From Pseudomonas sp. Q1-7 (GTDB taxonomy: Bacteria > Pseudomonadota > Gammaproteobacteria > Pseudomonadales > Pseudomonadaceae), in the NCBI RefSeq assembly GCF_028010285.1, contig NZ_CP116304.1:4728501-4792500 (forward strand): 64,000 nt of DNA. Direction: 5' to 3'. Shown here in pieces: positions 27,902-36,833 of this stretch; position 1 is the stretch's first letter; every line of letters begins with the position of its first letter. The position numbers and the translations under genes were made by a program. The notes under the pieces were generated by a model. That model searched no databases and was not told the DNA's origin. It saw nothing but the letters and a program-made list of their open reading frames with translations.

Positions 27902-29060
27902 GATGACCTCCACTGCTCGGCGAGCCCATCCGGTTCCCCTCTTCCGCTTGCGGGAGAGGGTGGCGCACTGCGCCTGGAGAGGGTTCCGCCCGACGGGAAA
28001 CCCGTTCCATCAGCATCTCGCGCTGCTCGCCGAGCACCGCCGGCCAGCGGGCGTAGACGTGATCCAGCACCGATTCCGCCGGCTGCACGCCGGCGTTCTC
28101 GAAGTTGTCCACGGCGGCCTGCACCTGGCGCTGGCCGTCGGCGATCAGCGCCTGCTCGCGGCCTTCGTCCCACACCCGGTTGGCCGCGAGGAAGGCCTGC
28201 AGGCGCCTGATGGGTTCCTCCTGCCAGGCGGCCTTCACTTCCTCGGCGCTGCGGTAGCGAGTGGCGTCGTCGGCGGTGGTGTGGTCACCCAGGCGATAGC
28301 TGATGCACTCCAGCAGCACCGGCCCCTTGCCGTGGCGGGCACGGTCCAGCGCCCACTGCACACGGTCGTAGACGGCCAGCACGTCGTTGCCGTCCAGTTG
28401 CTCACCGTGGAAGCCGGCGCCGATGGCCTTCTGCGCCAGGGTCGGAGCGCCGCTCTGGATGCGCCGGGGCACCGAGATGGCCCATTGGTTGTTGTTCACC
28501 ACGAAGACCACCGGCAGTTGCCAGGCACCGGCCACGTTGAGGGCCTCGAGGAAATCGCCCTTGCTGGTGGCGCCGTCGCCGCAGGTGGTGACCACCGCGC
28601 GGTGCTGGCCGCGGACCTTGATCGCCGTCGCCACGCCGCAGGCATGCAGGGCCTGGGTGGCGATGGGCACGCAGATGGGGAAGTCCTCTTTCGAGCGCGG
28701 GTCCTGGAAGTCGCTGCCGCGCTCGTCGCCGCCCCAGTAGAGGAGAATTTCCTCCATGCGCACGCCGCGCATCAGCTGCGTGGCGGTGTCGCGGTAGTAG
28801 GGCACCAGCACGTCCTCGTCGCGCATCAGGCTGCCGATGGCCACACCTATGGCTTCCTGGCCCAGGGTCGGGGCGTAGGTGCCGATGCGACCGGTGCGCT
28901 GCAGGGCCACCGCCTTCTGGTCGAACAGGCGGGTCAGCACCATGCGCTTGTAGAGTTCGGTGAGCAGGTTGAAGTCGTCGGCCCAGGCCGGCAGTTCGCC
29001 GACCAGCCGTCCCTCGGGGTCGAGGAATCGCGTGTAGGGCAGTTCGATCCGATTGGACAT
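27894..29060 (-). CDS. 2-oxoacid dehydrogenase E1 alpha subunit with repeat-derived C-terminus
   Basis: Thiamine-diphosphate-dependent E1-alpha of 388 residues. The cofactor motif GDGATSKGDFLEALN...NNNQWAIS is intact and a phosphorylation-loop-like region (RLGDHTTADDATRYR) follows. The last 33 residues or so (from about 356, RRAEPSPGAVRHPLPQAEEG) read straight through a dispersed hairpin repeat and into the E1-beta ribosome site. HPLPQA-like tails are what this repeat encodes in many genomes, so the native end was probably at about residue 355. Confidence 0.93.
   Translation of the reverse strand: MSNRIELPYTRFLDPEGRLVGELPAWADDFNLLTELYKRMVLTRLFDQKAVALQRTGRIGTYAPTLGQEAIGVAIGSLMRDEDVLVPYYRDTATQLMRGVRMEEILLYWGGDERGSDFQDPRSKEDFPICVPIATQALHACGVATAIKVRGQHRAVVTTCGDGATSKGDFLEALNVAGAWQLPVVFVVNNNQWAISVPRRIQSGAPTLAQKAIGAGFHGEQLDGNDVLAVYDRVQWALDRARHGKGPVLLECISYRLGDHTTADDATRYRSAEEVKAAWQEEPIRRLQAFLAANRVWDEGREQALIADGQRQVQAAVDNFENAGVQPAESVLDHVYARWPAVLGEQREMLMERVSRRAEPSPGAVRHPLPQAEEGNRMGSPSSGGHHE
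27930..27996. repeat. Dispersed hairpin repeat inside the E1-alpha 3' end
   Basis: Centred on CCTCTTCCGC-TT-GCGGGAGAGG (27938-27959), followed by GGTGGCGCACTGCGCCTGGA. Related in character to the repeat at 47547-47626. It lies within coding sequence and adds residues to E1-alpha. Confidence 0.6.
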
Positions 29061-29151
29061 GACATCTCTCCTTGCACCTTGTGGGTGCCTGTCGGGGCCC
29101 GGCGCTTGTGGCGCCAGGAACGTGCGGGCCGGGCCGCTGGTTGGCGGCCGT

Positions 29152-30171
29152 TCAGCCGAACAGCAGGCGCTCGGCCAGGGCGTCGGCGACCCGCGCGGGG
29201 GATCGCTTGTCGGCCTGGGCGTGCGCGTAAATCTCGGTGAGGCGCTGGCTGATCCGCGACAGGTGCGCGGTGATCGACGGCAGCGACTCGCCCTTGTGCT
29301 TGAGCGCGACGTAGATCAGCCCGCCGGAATTGATCACGTAATCCGGCGCGTACAGGATGCCGCGCGCCTCCATCTCGTCGGCGATCTCGGCGCTGGCGAG
29401 CTGGTTGTTGGCGGCGCCGGCCACCGCTGCGCAGCGCAACTGGCCGACGGTCTGGGCGTTGAGCACGCCGCCGAGGCCGCAGGGCGCGAGGATGTCGCAG
29501 GGTGTGGTGAGGAAGGCATCGGCGGCCACCGGATGGGCGCCCAATTGCTCCACCGCCAGTTGCACGCGGCCGGCATCCAGGTCGCTGACCAGCAACTCGG
29601 CGCCCACCGCGTGGAGCTGCTCGGCCAGGGCAAAGCCCACATGACCGAGGCCCTGCACGGCGATGCGCAAGCCTTCCAGGTCATCGCTGCCGAGGCGGGC
29701 GTGGGCGGTGGCGCGAATGCCGGCGAAGACGCCGAGGGCGGTGTGCGGCGAGGGGTCGCCGGCCGCCGTGGTGCTGGTGACATGGCGGGTCTGCTGGGCG
29801 ACGCAGTCCATGTCGGCGCTGGAGGTGCCGCTGTCCACCGCAGTGATGTAGCGGCCGTTGAGGGATTCGATCATCCGCCCGAAGGCTTCGAACAGTGCGG
29901 CGCGGTTATCCACATGGGGCGGGCGGATGATCACCGCCTTGCCGCCGCCCTGGTCGAGACCGGCCAGCGCGGCCTTGTAGCTCATGCCCTGGGCCAGGCG
30001 AATCGCGTCGCGGATGGCGCTTTCATCGTCGGGATAGGCGAGGTAGCGACAGCCTCCCAATGCCGGCCCGAGGCGGGTGTTGTGGATGGCGATGATGGCC
30101 TTGAGTCCGGTGGCGGGATCGTTGGCGAGGTGCAGCGCCTCCAGCCGGGCGGTTTCCATCATGGCGAACAT
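29152..30171 (-). CDS. Leucine/valine/phenylalanine dehydrogenase
   Basis: NAD-dependent amino-acid dehydrogenase of 339 residues. The dimerisation/substrate domain has GGGKAVI with the catalytic lysine, and the Rossmann domain has VQGLGHVG. ILYAPDYVINSGGL near the C-terminus is typical of leucine dehydrogenase. It deaminates branched-chain amino acids to 2-oxoacids that the downstream E1/E2 complex would oxidise. The gap of 91 bases to E1-alpha has no strong terminator, so one operon is likely. Confidence 0.93.
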   Translation of the reverse strand: MFAMMETARLEALHLANDPATGLKAIIAIHNTRLGPALGGCRYLAYPDDESAIRDAIRLAQGMSYKAALAGLDQGGGKAVIIRPPHVDNRAALFEAFGRMIESLNGRYITAVDSGTSSADMDCVAQQTRHVTSTTAAGDPSPHTALGVFAGIRATAHARLGSDDLEGLRIAVQGLGHVGFALAEQLHAVGAELLVSDLDAGRVQLAVEQLGAHPVAADAFLTTPCDILAPCGLGGVLNAQTVGQLRCAAVAGAANNQLASAEIADEMEARGILYAPDYVINSGGLIYVALKHKGESLPSITAHLSRISQRLTEIYAHAQADKRSPARVADALAERLLFG

Positions 30172-30334
30172 GGCGGGCTCCCTTCCTGACGTTAGGGCCA
30201 GTATAGGACGAGCTTCGCGGTCCGCCCCCTCGTGTCAGGGCATAAGGCATGGCGCCGAGATAACCGCCGTGCGCGCCACTACTGGACGAAAATCAACCAG
30301 TTGGCTACAAGGAATCAACCCTTCGGAGAAGCCC

Positions 30335-31138
30335 ATGGACCCGCGCCAACGCTGTCTAGCCTGCCTCGATCGAAACCCTCCGGCGATGCTGGAGGCGGCC
30401 CTGTGGATCGCCGCCGAGCATGATCCGCGCCTGGTCCCGGAACAGGTGCTGCGGGATTTCGGCGGCGTGCTGCAACTGGTGTCCGTCGGCCTGCCGGACC
30501 TGGCGCCCGGCGAACTGGCGCAACCGCTGCTGCGCCGCATGAACGAGCTGGACTTCCACGAAGACGATGACGCCCCCCTGCGCCCACGGGCAGCGCTGCT
30601 GCCCCAGGTGCTGGCGCGCCGGCGCGGGCAGCCGCTGTCGCTGGCGCTGATCGCTCTGGAACTGGCCGCGCGCCTGGGCATTCCCCTGGTCGGAGTGAAC
30701 TTTCCCGGCCACTTCCTGCTGCGGGTGCCGGGTGCCGACCACCTGCTCGACCCGTCCAGCGGCCGACGCCTCTATACCCGCGATTGCCGCGAGCTGCTGA
30801 TGCGCGTGCAGGGCTCCCAGGCCGAACTCCAGGCCGCGCACCTGCAGGTCGCCGGCCCGCGCGAAATGATCCAGCGGCTGTCGCGCAACCTGCGCCAGCT
30901 GCACCAGGAAGCCGGCGAATACCTGGCCGCCGTGAAGGACGCCGAGCGCGTGCTGCTGCTTGGCCCACCGACCATGCACGACCACCTGGCCCGCGCCGAC
31001 ATCTACCGGAACCTGGACTGCCCCCAGGCCGAGCGCTACGACCTGGAGCGCGCCCTGCTGCTCTGCGACAACCCGGCCCAGCACCTGCAACTGGCCCAGC
31101 GCCTGCGCCGGCTGGGGCACGTCCAGGCGCTGCATTGA
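30335..31138 (+). CDS. SirB1-like transglutaminase-fold protein with TPR
   Basis: Soluble protein of 267 residues. Residues about 30-180 match the SirB1 N-terminal transglutaminase-like domain (RRGQPLSLALIALELAARLGIPLVGVNFPGHFLLRV region). The C-terminal part is TPR-like helical repeats. The usual catalytic cysteine of transglutaminases is not evident; the family is non-enzymatic or of unknown chemistry. ATG 30335 has GGAG six bases upstream. It is divergent from the leucine dehydrogenase operon. Confidence 0.82.
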   Translation: MDPRQRCLACLDRNPPAMLEAALWIAAEHDPRLVPEQVLRDFGGVLQLVSVGLPDLAPGELAQPLLRRMNELDFHEDDDAPLRPRAALLPQVLARRRGQPLSLALIALELAARLGIPLVGVNFPGHFLLRVPGADHLLDPSSGRRLYTRDCRELLMRVQGSQAELQAAHLQVAGPREMIQRLSRNLRQLHQEAGEYLAAVKDAERVLLLGPPTMHDHLARADIYRNLDCPQAERYDLERALLLCDNPAQHLQLAQRLRRLGHVQALH

Positions 31139-31199
31139 TCTGGCCCCGACAACCGGCCAGACAGCCCGATCACGACAATCCGCCAAAGGGGACCTGCCT

Positions 31200-32606
31200 G
31201 TGCAGCACTGGCGCTCGATCAGCCTGTGGATGGACCAGCTCGACGAAGACCTCCGGCCACGACCGGCGCTGGCCGGCTCGCTGGAGGTGGATGTGGCGAT
31301 CATCGGCGCTGGCTACACCGGCTTGTGGACAGCCTATTACCTCAAGCGCCAGGCGCCTGAGCTGAAGATCGCCCTGGTCGAAGCGCAGTTCGCCGGCTTC
31401 GGCGCCAGCGGCCGCAACGGCGGCTGGCTGATGGGTAACCTGCTGGGCGAGGACCGCGCCCTGGCGCCGTTGCCGGCCGACGCGCGCAAGGCGTCCTTCG
31501 ACCTGCTCCATGGCATTCCCGACGAAGTGGCCCGGGTGCTGCAACGCGAAGGCATCGACTGCGACTACCGCAAGGCCGGCATCCTCTATTGCGCCGCGCG
31601 CTACCCGGAGCAGGAAAGGCGCCTGCGCAACCAGTTGGCCGAACTCCACGCCGAAGGCCTCGGCGAAGCCGATTACCGCTGGCTGAGCCCCGAGGAGTTG
31701 AACGGCCAGCTACGGGTGGCCAACCCCTATGGCGCACTCCACACCCCGCACTGCGCCACCCTGCAGCCGGCGCGCCTGGTGCGCGGCCTGGCCCGCGCGG
31801 TGGAGCGCCTGGGCGTGCAACTGTTCGAAGCGAGCCCCGTCAGCCACTGGCAGCCGGGACGGGTGCGCACCGCCCAGGGCGAAATCAGGGCCCCGTGGGT
31901 GGTGCCGGCCATCGAAGGCTATGCCGCTCGCCTGCCTCCGCTGGGCAGGTACCAGTTACCGGTGCAGAGCCTGCTGATCGCCACCGAGCCACTCTCCGAC
32001 GCGCAGTGGGCGGAAATAGGCCTGGATCATGGCCAGGCCTTCAGCGAAAGCAGCCGCCAGGTCACCTATGCCCAACGCACCGCCGACAACCGCCTGGCCT
32101 TCGGCGCCCGGGGCGGTTACCGCTTCGGCGGCCGCCTGCGGGAAAATCTCCAGCTCACCGAAGGCGAAATCGGCCTGCGCCGTTACCTGCTTGGCGAGCT
32201 GTTCCCGCAACTGCGCACTGTGCGCATCACCCACGGCTGGGGCGGCAACCTGGGCATGGCACGGCGCTTCCGTCCGCACATGCTCGTGGACCGCCGCAAC
32301 GGCATCGCCCTGTCCGGCGGCTATGGCGGCGAGGGCGTGGGCGCCAGCAACCTGGGCGGGCGCACCCTGGCCGACCTGATCCTCGGCAAGGAAAGCCTGC
32401 TCACCCGACAGCCCTGGGTCCTCGGCGACGGCCCGCTGGATCGCCTCGCCGCCTGGGAACCCGAACCCTGTCGCTGGCTCGGCTACAACGCCATCATCCG
32501 CAGCTTCGTCCACGAAGACCGGGTGCTGGCCGATCCCCACAGCGCGCCCTGGCGCCGCACCCTGGCGCGGAAACTGGCCGACCTGATGGAAAGCCTGATG
32601 CGCTGA
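31200..32606 (+). CDS. FAD-dependent oxidoreductase (DAO family, PuuB-like)
   Basis: Flavoenzyme of 468 residues. DVAIIGAGYTGLWTAYYL is the FAD-binding Rossmann motif, and GFGASGRNGGWLMGN the second dinucleotide contact typical of gamma-glutamylputrescine oxidase relatives. The C-terminal GGYGGEGVGASNLGGR completes the FAD site. GTG 31200 has AGGGGA eight bases before it. It likely oxidises an amine, but no aldehyde dehydrogenase or ligase gene is nearby to fix the pathway. Confidence 0.88.
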   Translation: MQHWRSISLWMDQLDEDLRPRPALAGSLEVDVAIIGAGYTGLWTAYYLKRQAPELKIALVEAQFAGFGASGRNGGWLMGNLLGEDRALAPLPADARKASFDLLHGIPDEVARVLQREGIDCDYRKAGILYCAARYPEQERRLRNQLAELHAEGLGEADYRWLSPEELNGQLRVANPYGALHTPHCATLQPARLVRGLARAVERLGVQLFEASPVSHWQPGRVRTAQGEIRAPWVVPAIEGYAARLPPLGRYQLPVQSLLIATEPLSDAQWAEIGLDHGQAFSESSRQVTYAQRTADNRLAFGARGGYRFGGRLRENLQLTEGEIGLRRYLLGELFPQLRTVRITHGWGGNLGMARRFRPHMLVDRRNGIALSGGYGGEGVGASNLGGRTLADLILGKESLLTRQPWVLGDGPLDRLAAWEPEPCRWLGYNAIIRSFVHEDRVLADPHSAPWRRTLARKLADLMESLMR

Positions 32607-32639
32607 GAGACTCGCACCGCTGCGCGAGCGGCCCGGACA

Positions 32640-33413
32640 TCAGTCGTCGAAACGGCCGTGGCGCCCCTGCCCCGCCTTGAAGGAACGCGCGCCGGCCAGG
32701 GTCTCGCCGCTGTGGATAACCTTCATCCCTCCGGCAAACTCGTTGGCGATGGCCGCCTCGAACGGCAGCTCCCATTGCGCGTAGACGCTGGCGCGGTCGG
32801 CCAGCATGCAGCGTTGCGGGAAGGCGGCGATGGCATGGGCCAGTTCCTCGGCCGCGGCACGCGCCTCGCCCTTGGCCACCACGCGGTTGGCCAGGCCGAT
32901 GGCCAGCGCTTCCTGGGCCTTCACCGGGCGCCCCGTGAGGATCAGGTCCAGCGCTCGGCCCTGGCCGACGATGCGCGGCAGGCGCACGGTGCCGCCATCG
33001 ATCAGCGGTACGCCGAAGCGCCGGCAGAACACCCCGAACACCGCGTCCTCGGCCATCACCCGCATATCCGCCAGCAGCGCCAACTCCAGCCCACCGGCCA
33101 CCGCGTGGCCCTCGACGGCGGCGATCAGCGGTTTCTGCAGCTGCATCCGGCTCGGCCCCATGGGACCGTCGCCTTCGGCTTCCAGGCGATTGCGCCGGGC
33201 GCCCTCCTCCGCCACCGCCCCCAGGTCGGCGCCGGCGCAGAAGGTACCGCCTGCGCCGGTGAGCACCGCCACCCGCGCCTCCTCATCCAATTCAAAGGCG
33301 CGCAGTGCTCCCGCCAGCGCATCGGCCGTGGGCCGGTCGACGGCATTGCGCACCTCCGGGCGGTCAATGATCAGGGTGGTGACCGGGCCGTGCTTCTCGA
33401 TTCGGATGTTCAT
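32640..33413 (-). CDS. Crotonase / enoyl-CoA hydratase family protein
   Basis: Protein of 257 residues with the crotonase fold. The oxyanion-hole motifs TFCAGADL and HAVAGGLELAL are present. ATG 33413 is preceded by AGGAG. The order of catalytic glutamates is not fully clear, so it may be a hydratase, isomerase or hydrolase. The gene is alone, convergent with the FAD oxidoreductase; a REP pair lies just upstream. Confidence 0.88.
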   Translation of the reverse strand: MNIRIEKHGPVTTLIIDRPEVRNAVDRPTADALAGALRAFELDEEARVAVLTGAGGTFCAGADLGAVAEEGARRNRLEAEGDGPMGPSRMQLQKPLIAAVEGHAVAGGLELALLADMRVMAEDAVFGVFCRRFGVPLIDGGTVRLPRIVGQGRALDLILTGRPVKAQEALAIGLANRVVAKGEARAAAEELAHAIAAFPQRCMLADRASVYAQWELPFEAAIANEFAGGMKVIHSGETLAGARSFKAGQGRHGRFDD

Positions 33414-33448
33414 GGGGACTCCTGTACGCAGAGAGGCGGGGTTCTTTC

Positions 33449-33544
33449 GTGGGAGCGAATTCATTCGTGATGGGCCGCGCGACAGCCCCGGGGAAGATCA
33501 CAGGGCAGGCCTACGGCCCGCATCGCGAATGAATTCGCTCCTAC
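33449..33544. repeat. REP doublet (inverted pair)
   Basis: Left arm GTGGGAGCGAATTCATTCG (33449-33467) and right arm CGCGAATGAATTCGCTCCTAC (33524-33544) are inverted relative to each other. The middle holds GGCAGGCCTACGGCCCG. This matches the doublet at 54226-54324. Confidence 0.8.
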
Positions 33545-33571
33545 AAGGATTGTTCGCTCGCAGCACCAATG

Positions 33572-33598
33572 AAAAAGGCCGGCAAGCATGCCGGCCTT
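33572..33598 (-). terminator. Terminator of the SDR gene at 33664-34575
   Basis: Nine-bp stem AAGGCCGGC / GCCGGCCTT, six-base loop, followed on the minus strand by a U run. Confidence 0.88.
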
Positions 33599-33663
33599 CA
33601 ACATAGAAGCTCTTCAGGACAATGTTCAGCCCGTTGGCCGAACCGCCCCGCTGAACGGCGCGA

Positions 33664-34575
33664 TCAGAGGGCGTACTTCTGCAGGTTGGCCATCATTTCG
33701 CGCAAGGCCTCGACGTTGTCCGCCGGGTGCGCGGCGTCGCTGAAATCGCAGATGCGCTGCCAGTTGGCCGCCACGTCCTCGGCGTCGAACCCGGCACGGG
33801 GATCGAAGCCGACGCCCAGGCTGCGCTCCCAGCGCACCTTGCCGATCCAGCCACCGCCCACTTCGAACAGGCCGGACGTCTCCTGGCACTGCTGGCTGCC
33901 GAGGAACACCACCAGCGGGCTGACCAGCTCGGGCTTGAGCTGCTCGAACACCTGCGGCGGGATCAGCCCCTCGGTCATGCGGGTGCCGCCGGTGGGGGCG
34001 ATGGCATTGACCAGGATGTTGTTCTTGCGGCCTTCGATGGCCAGGTTGCGGGTCAGGCCGTAGAGGCCGAGTTTGGCCATGCCGTAGTTGGACTGGCCGA
34101 AGTTGCCGTAGATGCCCGAGGTGGACGAGGTGAAGATGACGCGGCCGTAGTTCTGCTCGCGCAGGTGCGGCCAGGCGGCGCGGGTGACCTTGTAGGCACC
34201 TTCGACATGGACCTTGTAGACCAGGTCCCAGTCGGCGTCTTCCATCTTGTGGAAGGTCTTGTCGCGCAGGATGCCGGCGTTGTTCACCAGCACGTCCACG
34301 CGGCCGAAGTGGTCGAGGGCGGTCTGCACGATCTTCTCGCCGTCGGTCACCGAATCATGGTTCGCCACGGCGGTGCCGCCGGCCGCGCGAATCTCCGCCA
34401 CCACGCGGTCGGCCGCCGAGGCATTGGCACCTTCGCCGTGGGTACTGCCACCCAGGTCGTTGACCACCACCCGTGCGCCATGACGGGCGAACAGCAGCGC
34501 ATGGGCGCGACCGAGGCCGCCACCGGCGCCGGTGACGATTACGACGTTGTCTTCGAAGCGGATTGCATCGCTCAT
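33664..34575 (-). CDS. SDR family oxidoreductase (multifunctional-enzyme-2 type)
   Basis: Short-chain dehydrogenase of 303 residues. [34 protein letters not shown] and the active-site YGMAKLGLYG resemble the (3R)-hydroxyacyl-CoA dehydrogenase part of peroxisomal MFE-2 relatives. ATG 34575 has AAGGAG upstream. It probably acts on acyl-CoA intermediates. It is first-read of a minus-strand group but has its own terminator. Confidence 0.9.
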   Translation of the reverse strand: MSDAIRFEDNVVIVTGAGGGLGRAHALLFARHGARVVVNDLGGSTHGEGANASAADRVVAEIRAAGGTAVANHDSVTDGEKIVQTALDHFGRVDVLVNNAGILRDKTFHKMEDADWDLVYKVHVEGAYKVTRAAWPHLREQNYGRVIFTSSTSGIYGNFGQSNYGMAKLGLYGLTRNLAIEGRKNNILVNAIAPTGGTRMTEGLIPPQVFEQLKPELVSPLVVFLGSQQCQETSGLFEVGGGWIGKVRWERSLGVGFDPRAGFDAEDVAANWQRICDFSDAAHPADNVEALREMMANLQKYAL

Positions 34576-34680
34576 GGACTGGACTCCTTGGCAGGCCGGG
34601 GTATCCGCCGAGTCTCCGGCAGCCTGCCCGGCCCGCACAACAATCGCAGCCGCCATGAATGGTGCGCGATAAGGCTCGCG

Positions 34681-34932
34681 CTACTTGAAGGGCAGGAACA
34701 GGCAGCCGCGCGGGCGGAGCTTGAACAGCCACCAGTTGTAGCTGTGGCAGAGCAGGGCCAGCAGCGCCGCTGCCACCAGGCAGGCAGCGGCGGCCAACCA
34801 GCCCCGCAGCCCGTGCGGGTAAAGCACGGCATAGCCGATCAGGCTGATGCCGGTCACCAGCAACAGGCCCGCGATGGGCGGGCCCAGGGTTCGAATGACG
34901 GGGTAAAGGAAAACCAGGGTACGAAACAGCAT
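34681..34932 (-). CDS. Small membrane protein of unknown function
   Basis: Protein of 83 residues with two hydrophobic helices (about 5-32 and 43-62) and a basic C-terminus ending LFLPFK. ATG 34932 is preceded by GAGG. I do not recognise a named family. It lies between the SDR and the alpha/beta-hydrolase genes, as in P. aeruginosa near PA3428 from memory. Confidence 0.6.
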   Translation of the reverse strand: MLFRTLVFLYPVIRTLGPPIAGLLLVTGISLIGYAVLYPHGLRGWLAAAACLVAAALLALLCHSYNWWLFKLRPRGCLFLPFK

Positions 34933-35053
34933 GACCAGACCTCGCCAGCACCGGGCAGCCAACCGCCCGGCCAGTGGATGAAGCGGGAGATGCTAGCCGC
35001 CCGCCCCTATCCATTGGATGCAGTGCAATCTGATTCTGCCGTGGAAACGTCCC

Positions 35054-35932
35054 TTATCCGTGCAGGCCATGGAAGGCCAGGTAGTGCGCGAGCACCTGGT
35101 CCGGCGCTTCGGTCTGCGGATAGTGGCCGATGCCGTCGAGCAGCACGGTATCGGCGTCCGGAATCAGTTCGCGGTAACGCGCCACCATATGGGCGCCGGA
35201 GATCGGGTCCACGGCGCCATCGATCACCCGCAGCGGCACGCCGCCCTTCTGCATGGCGGCCACCCAGCGGTCGCGCTGCTGGCGACGCTCGGGAATGTAG
35301 TGGATCAGCCGGTGCATCACGGCGGGGCCATTCTGCTCGGCGATCAGCCGCCAGAAATCATCCAGTTCCAGCGCGCTGGGTTGGGTCCGCGGGCCGAACA
35401 CCTGGGCGAAGCTGGCGGCCAGCTTGCGCCGCGAGAACAGGCGCCCGACCAGGACGCCGAGGGGACTCAGCAGGAGTTTCTGGACCAGCACCGGGCGATG
35501 GGTTTCCGGGAACAGGCCGCCGTTGAGGAACACGCAGCTGGCCATCCGGAATCGGCCCTCGTGGTGCCGCGCCAGCAGTTCCTGGGCGACGCTGTCGCCA
35601 TAGTCGTGGGCCAGCACGTGCACCGGCCCGGCCACGCCCAGGTGGGCGAGCAGGGCCTGCTTCAGGTCCGCCTGCTCCAGCAGCCGGTAGTCGTGACCGC
35701 GCGGCTTGTCCGAGTAGCCGAAGCCGAGCATGTCGCAGGCGATCACCTGGAAGCGCCGGGCCAGGGGTTCCCAGAGGTAGTGCCAGTCCCAGGAGGCGGT
35801 GGGGAAGCCATGGATCAGCAGCAACGGCTCACCCTCCCCCGCCGTCCAGTAGCGGATGCGCTGGCCGCGGAACGCCATGTCCCGCGCCTGGGCGCGCCAG
35901 TCGCCCAGGGGGATGCCGGCCAGTGTCGTCAT
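35054..35932 (-). CDS. Alpha/beta hydrolase (epoxide hydrolase/haloalkane dehalogenase-like)
   Basis: Hydrolase of 292 residues. LLLIHGFPTASWDWHYLWEPL is the oxyanion region, LAHDYGDSVAQELLAR carries the nucleophile as aspartate (HDYGDS) rather than serine, and GIGHYPQTEAPDQV holds the catalytic histidine. An aspartate nucleophile points to epoxide hydrolase or dehalogenase chemistry. The start overlaps the aldolase stop by four bases, so both are co-translated. Substrate unknown. Confidence 0.88.
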   Translation of the reverse strand: MTTLAGIPLGDWRAQARDMAFRGQRIRYWTAGEGEPLLLIHGFPTASWDWHYLWEPLARRFQVIACDMLGFGYSDKPRGHDYRLLEQADLKQALLAHLGVAGPVHVLAHDYGDSVAQELLARHHEGRFRMASCVFLNGGLFPETHRPVLVQKLLLSPLGVLVGRLFSRRKLAASFAQVFGPRTQPSALELDDFWRLIAEQNGPAVMHRLIHYIPERRQQRDRWVAAMQKGGVPLRVIDGAVDPISGAHMVARYRELIPDADTVLLDGIGHYPQTEAPDQVLAHYLAFHGLHG

Positions 35933-36711
35933 TGGGCGTACCCGGGCATCTGCTGGTCGAGCTTGCGCAGCAGGGCCGGCCAGGGCAGCGCGCCACCCAT
36001 GCCCGTCGAGCTTTTCATCACGCCGGCGATCATCGCCCGCGCGCCGTCGAGTATCGGCTGCGGAATGTGGATCAGCTCGCCGCCGCCGGCCTGGGCCATC
36101 ACCTGGATTTCGCAGGCGCGTTGCAGGGTGAACATGCCGAGGAAGGCGTCGGCGATGCTGCCGAAGGCGGTGAGCAGGCCATGGTTGGGCAGGATCATGA
36201 AGTTGGCCTGGCCGAGGTCGGCCTGCAGGCGGGCCTTCTCCTCATGGTGCAGGGCCACACCCTCGTAACCGTGGTACGCCAGGCTGGCCAGCACGAACAG
36301 CGACTGCTGGGACAGCGGCAGCAGGCCATTTTTCTGCGCCGACACGGCGATGCCGGCCGGGGTGTGGATGTGCAGCACGCAGCCCACGTCCGGACGCGCT
36401 TCGTGCACGGCACTGTGGATGGTGTAGCCGGCAGGGTTGATGTCGTAGGGGCTGTCCATCAGCTTGTTGCCGGCGAGGTCGATCTTCACCAGGCTGGACG
36501 CGGTGATCTCGTGGAACATCAGGCCGTAGGGGTTGATCAGGAAGTCTTCGGTGCCGGGGACCTTGGCGGAGATGTGGGTGAAGATCAGGTCGTCCCAGCC
36601 GTAGAGGGCGATCAGACGGTAGCAGGCGGCGAGGTCGACGCGGGTCTGCCATTCGGCGGCGGAGACCTGGTCCTTGAGGTCGAGCGGCGGGAGGGTATGA
36701 GCGGCGGTCAT
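35929..36711 (-). CDS. Class II aldolase/adducin family protein
   Basis: Protein of 260 residues with the class II aldolase fold. Zinc ligands are seen in HIHTPAG and a later histidine (NHGLL). FTHISAK and PNHGLLTAFGS are typical of the adducin-like branch. It may cleave or decarboxylate a small sugar-like acid. It is upstream of, and overlapping, the alpha/beta hydrolase, so the products probably share a pathway. Confidence 0.87.
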   Translation of the reverse strand: MTAAHTLPPLDLKDQVSAAEWQTRVDLAACYRLIALYGWDDLIFTHISAKVPGTEDFLINPYGLMFHEITASSLVKIDLAGNKLMDSPYDINPAGYTIHSAVHEARPDVGCVLHIHTPAGIAVSAQKNGLLPLSQQSLFVLASLAYHGYEGVALHHEEKARLQADLGQANFMILPNHGLLTAFGSIADAFLGMFTLQRACEIQVMAQAGGGELIHIPQPILDGARAMIAGVMKSSTGMGGALPWPALLRKLDQQMPGYAQ

Positions 36712-36833
36712 GGCGGAACCTCGTTGTTGTTGTATGTCCGACGAGTCTAGCCATGGGCCGCCGGGACGATAGTCGCCCTGGCGGCCAGCGTGATGGCCTT
36801 GCGGGTCAGATCAGGTTCGCGCCCCGGGGGCGA

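Noticed and set aside
27844..28003. Frameshift or pseudogene at the E1-alpha/E1-beta junction
   Set aside because: Both frames are intact with all cofactor motifs. The odd C-terminus is explained by the repeat insertion.
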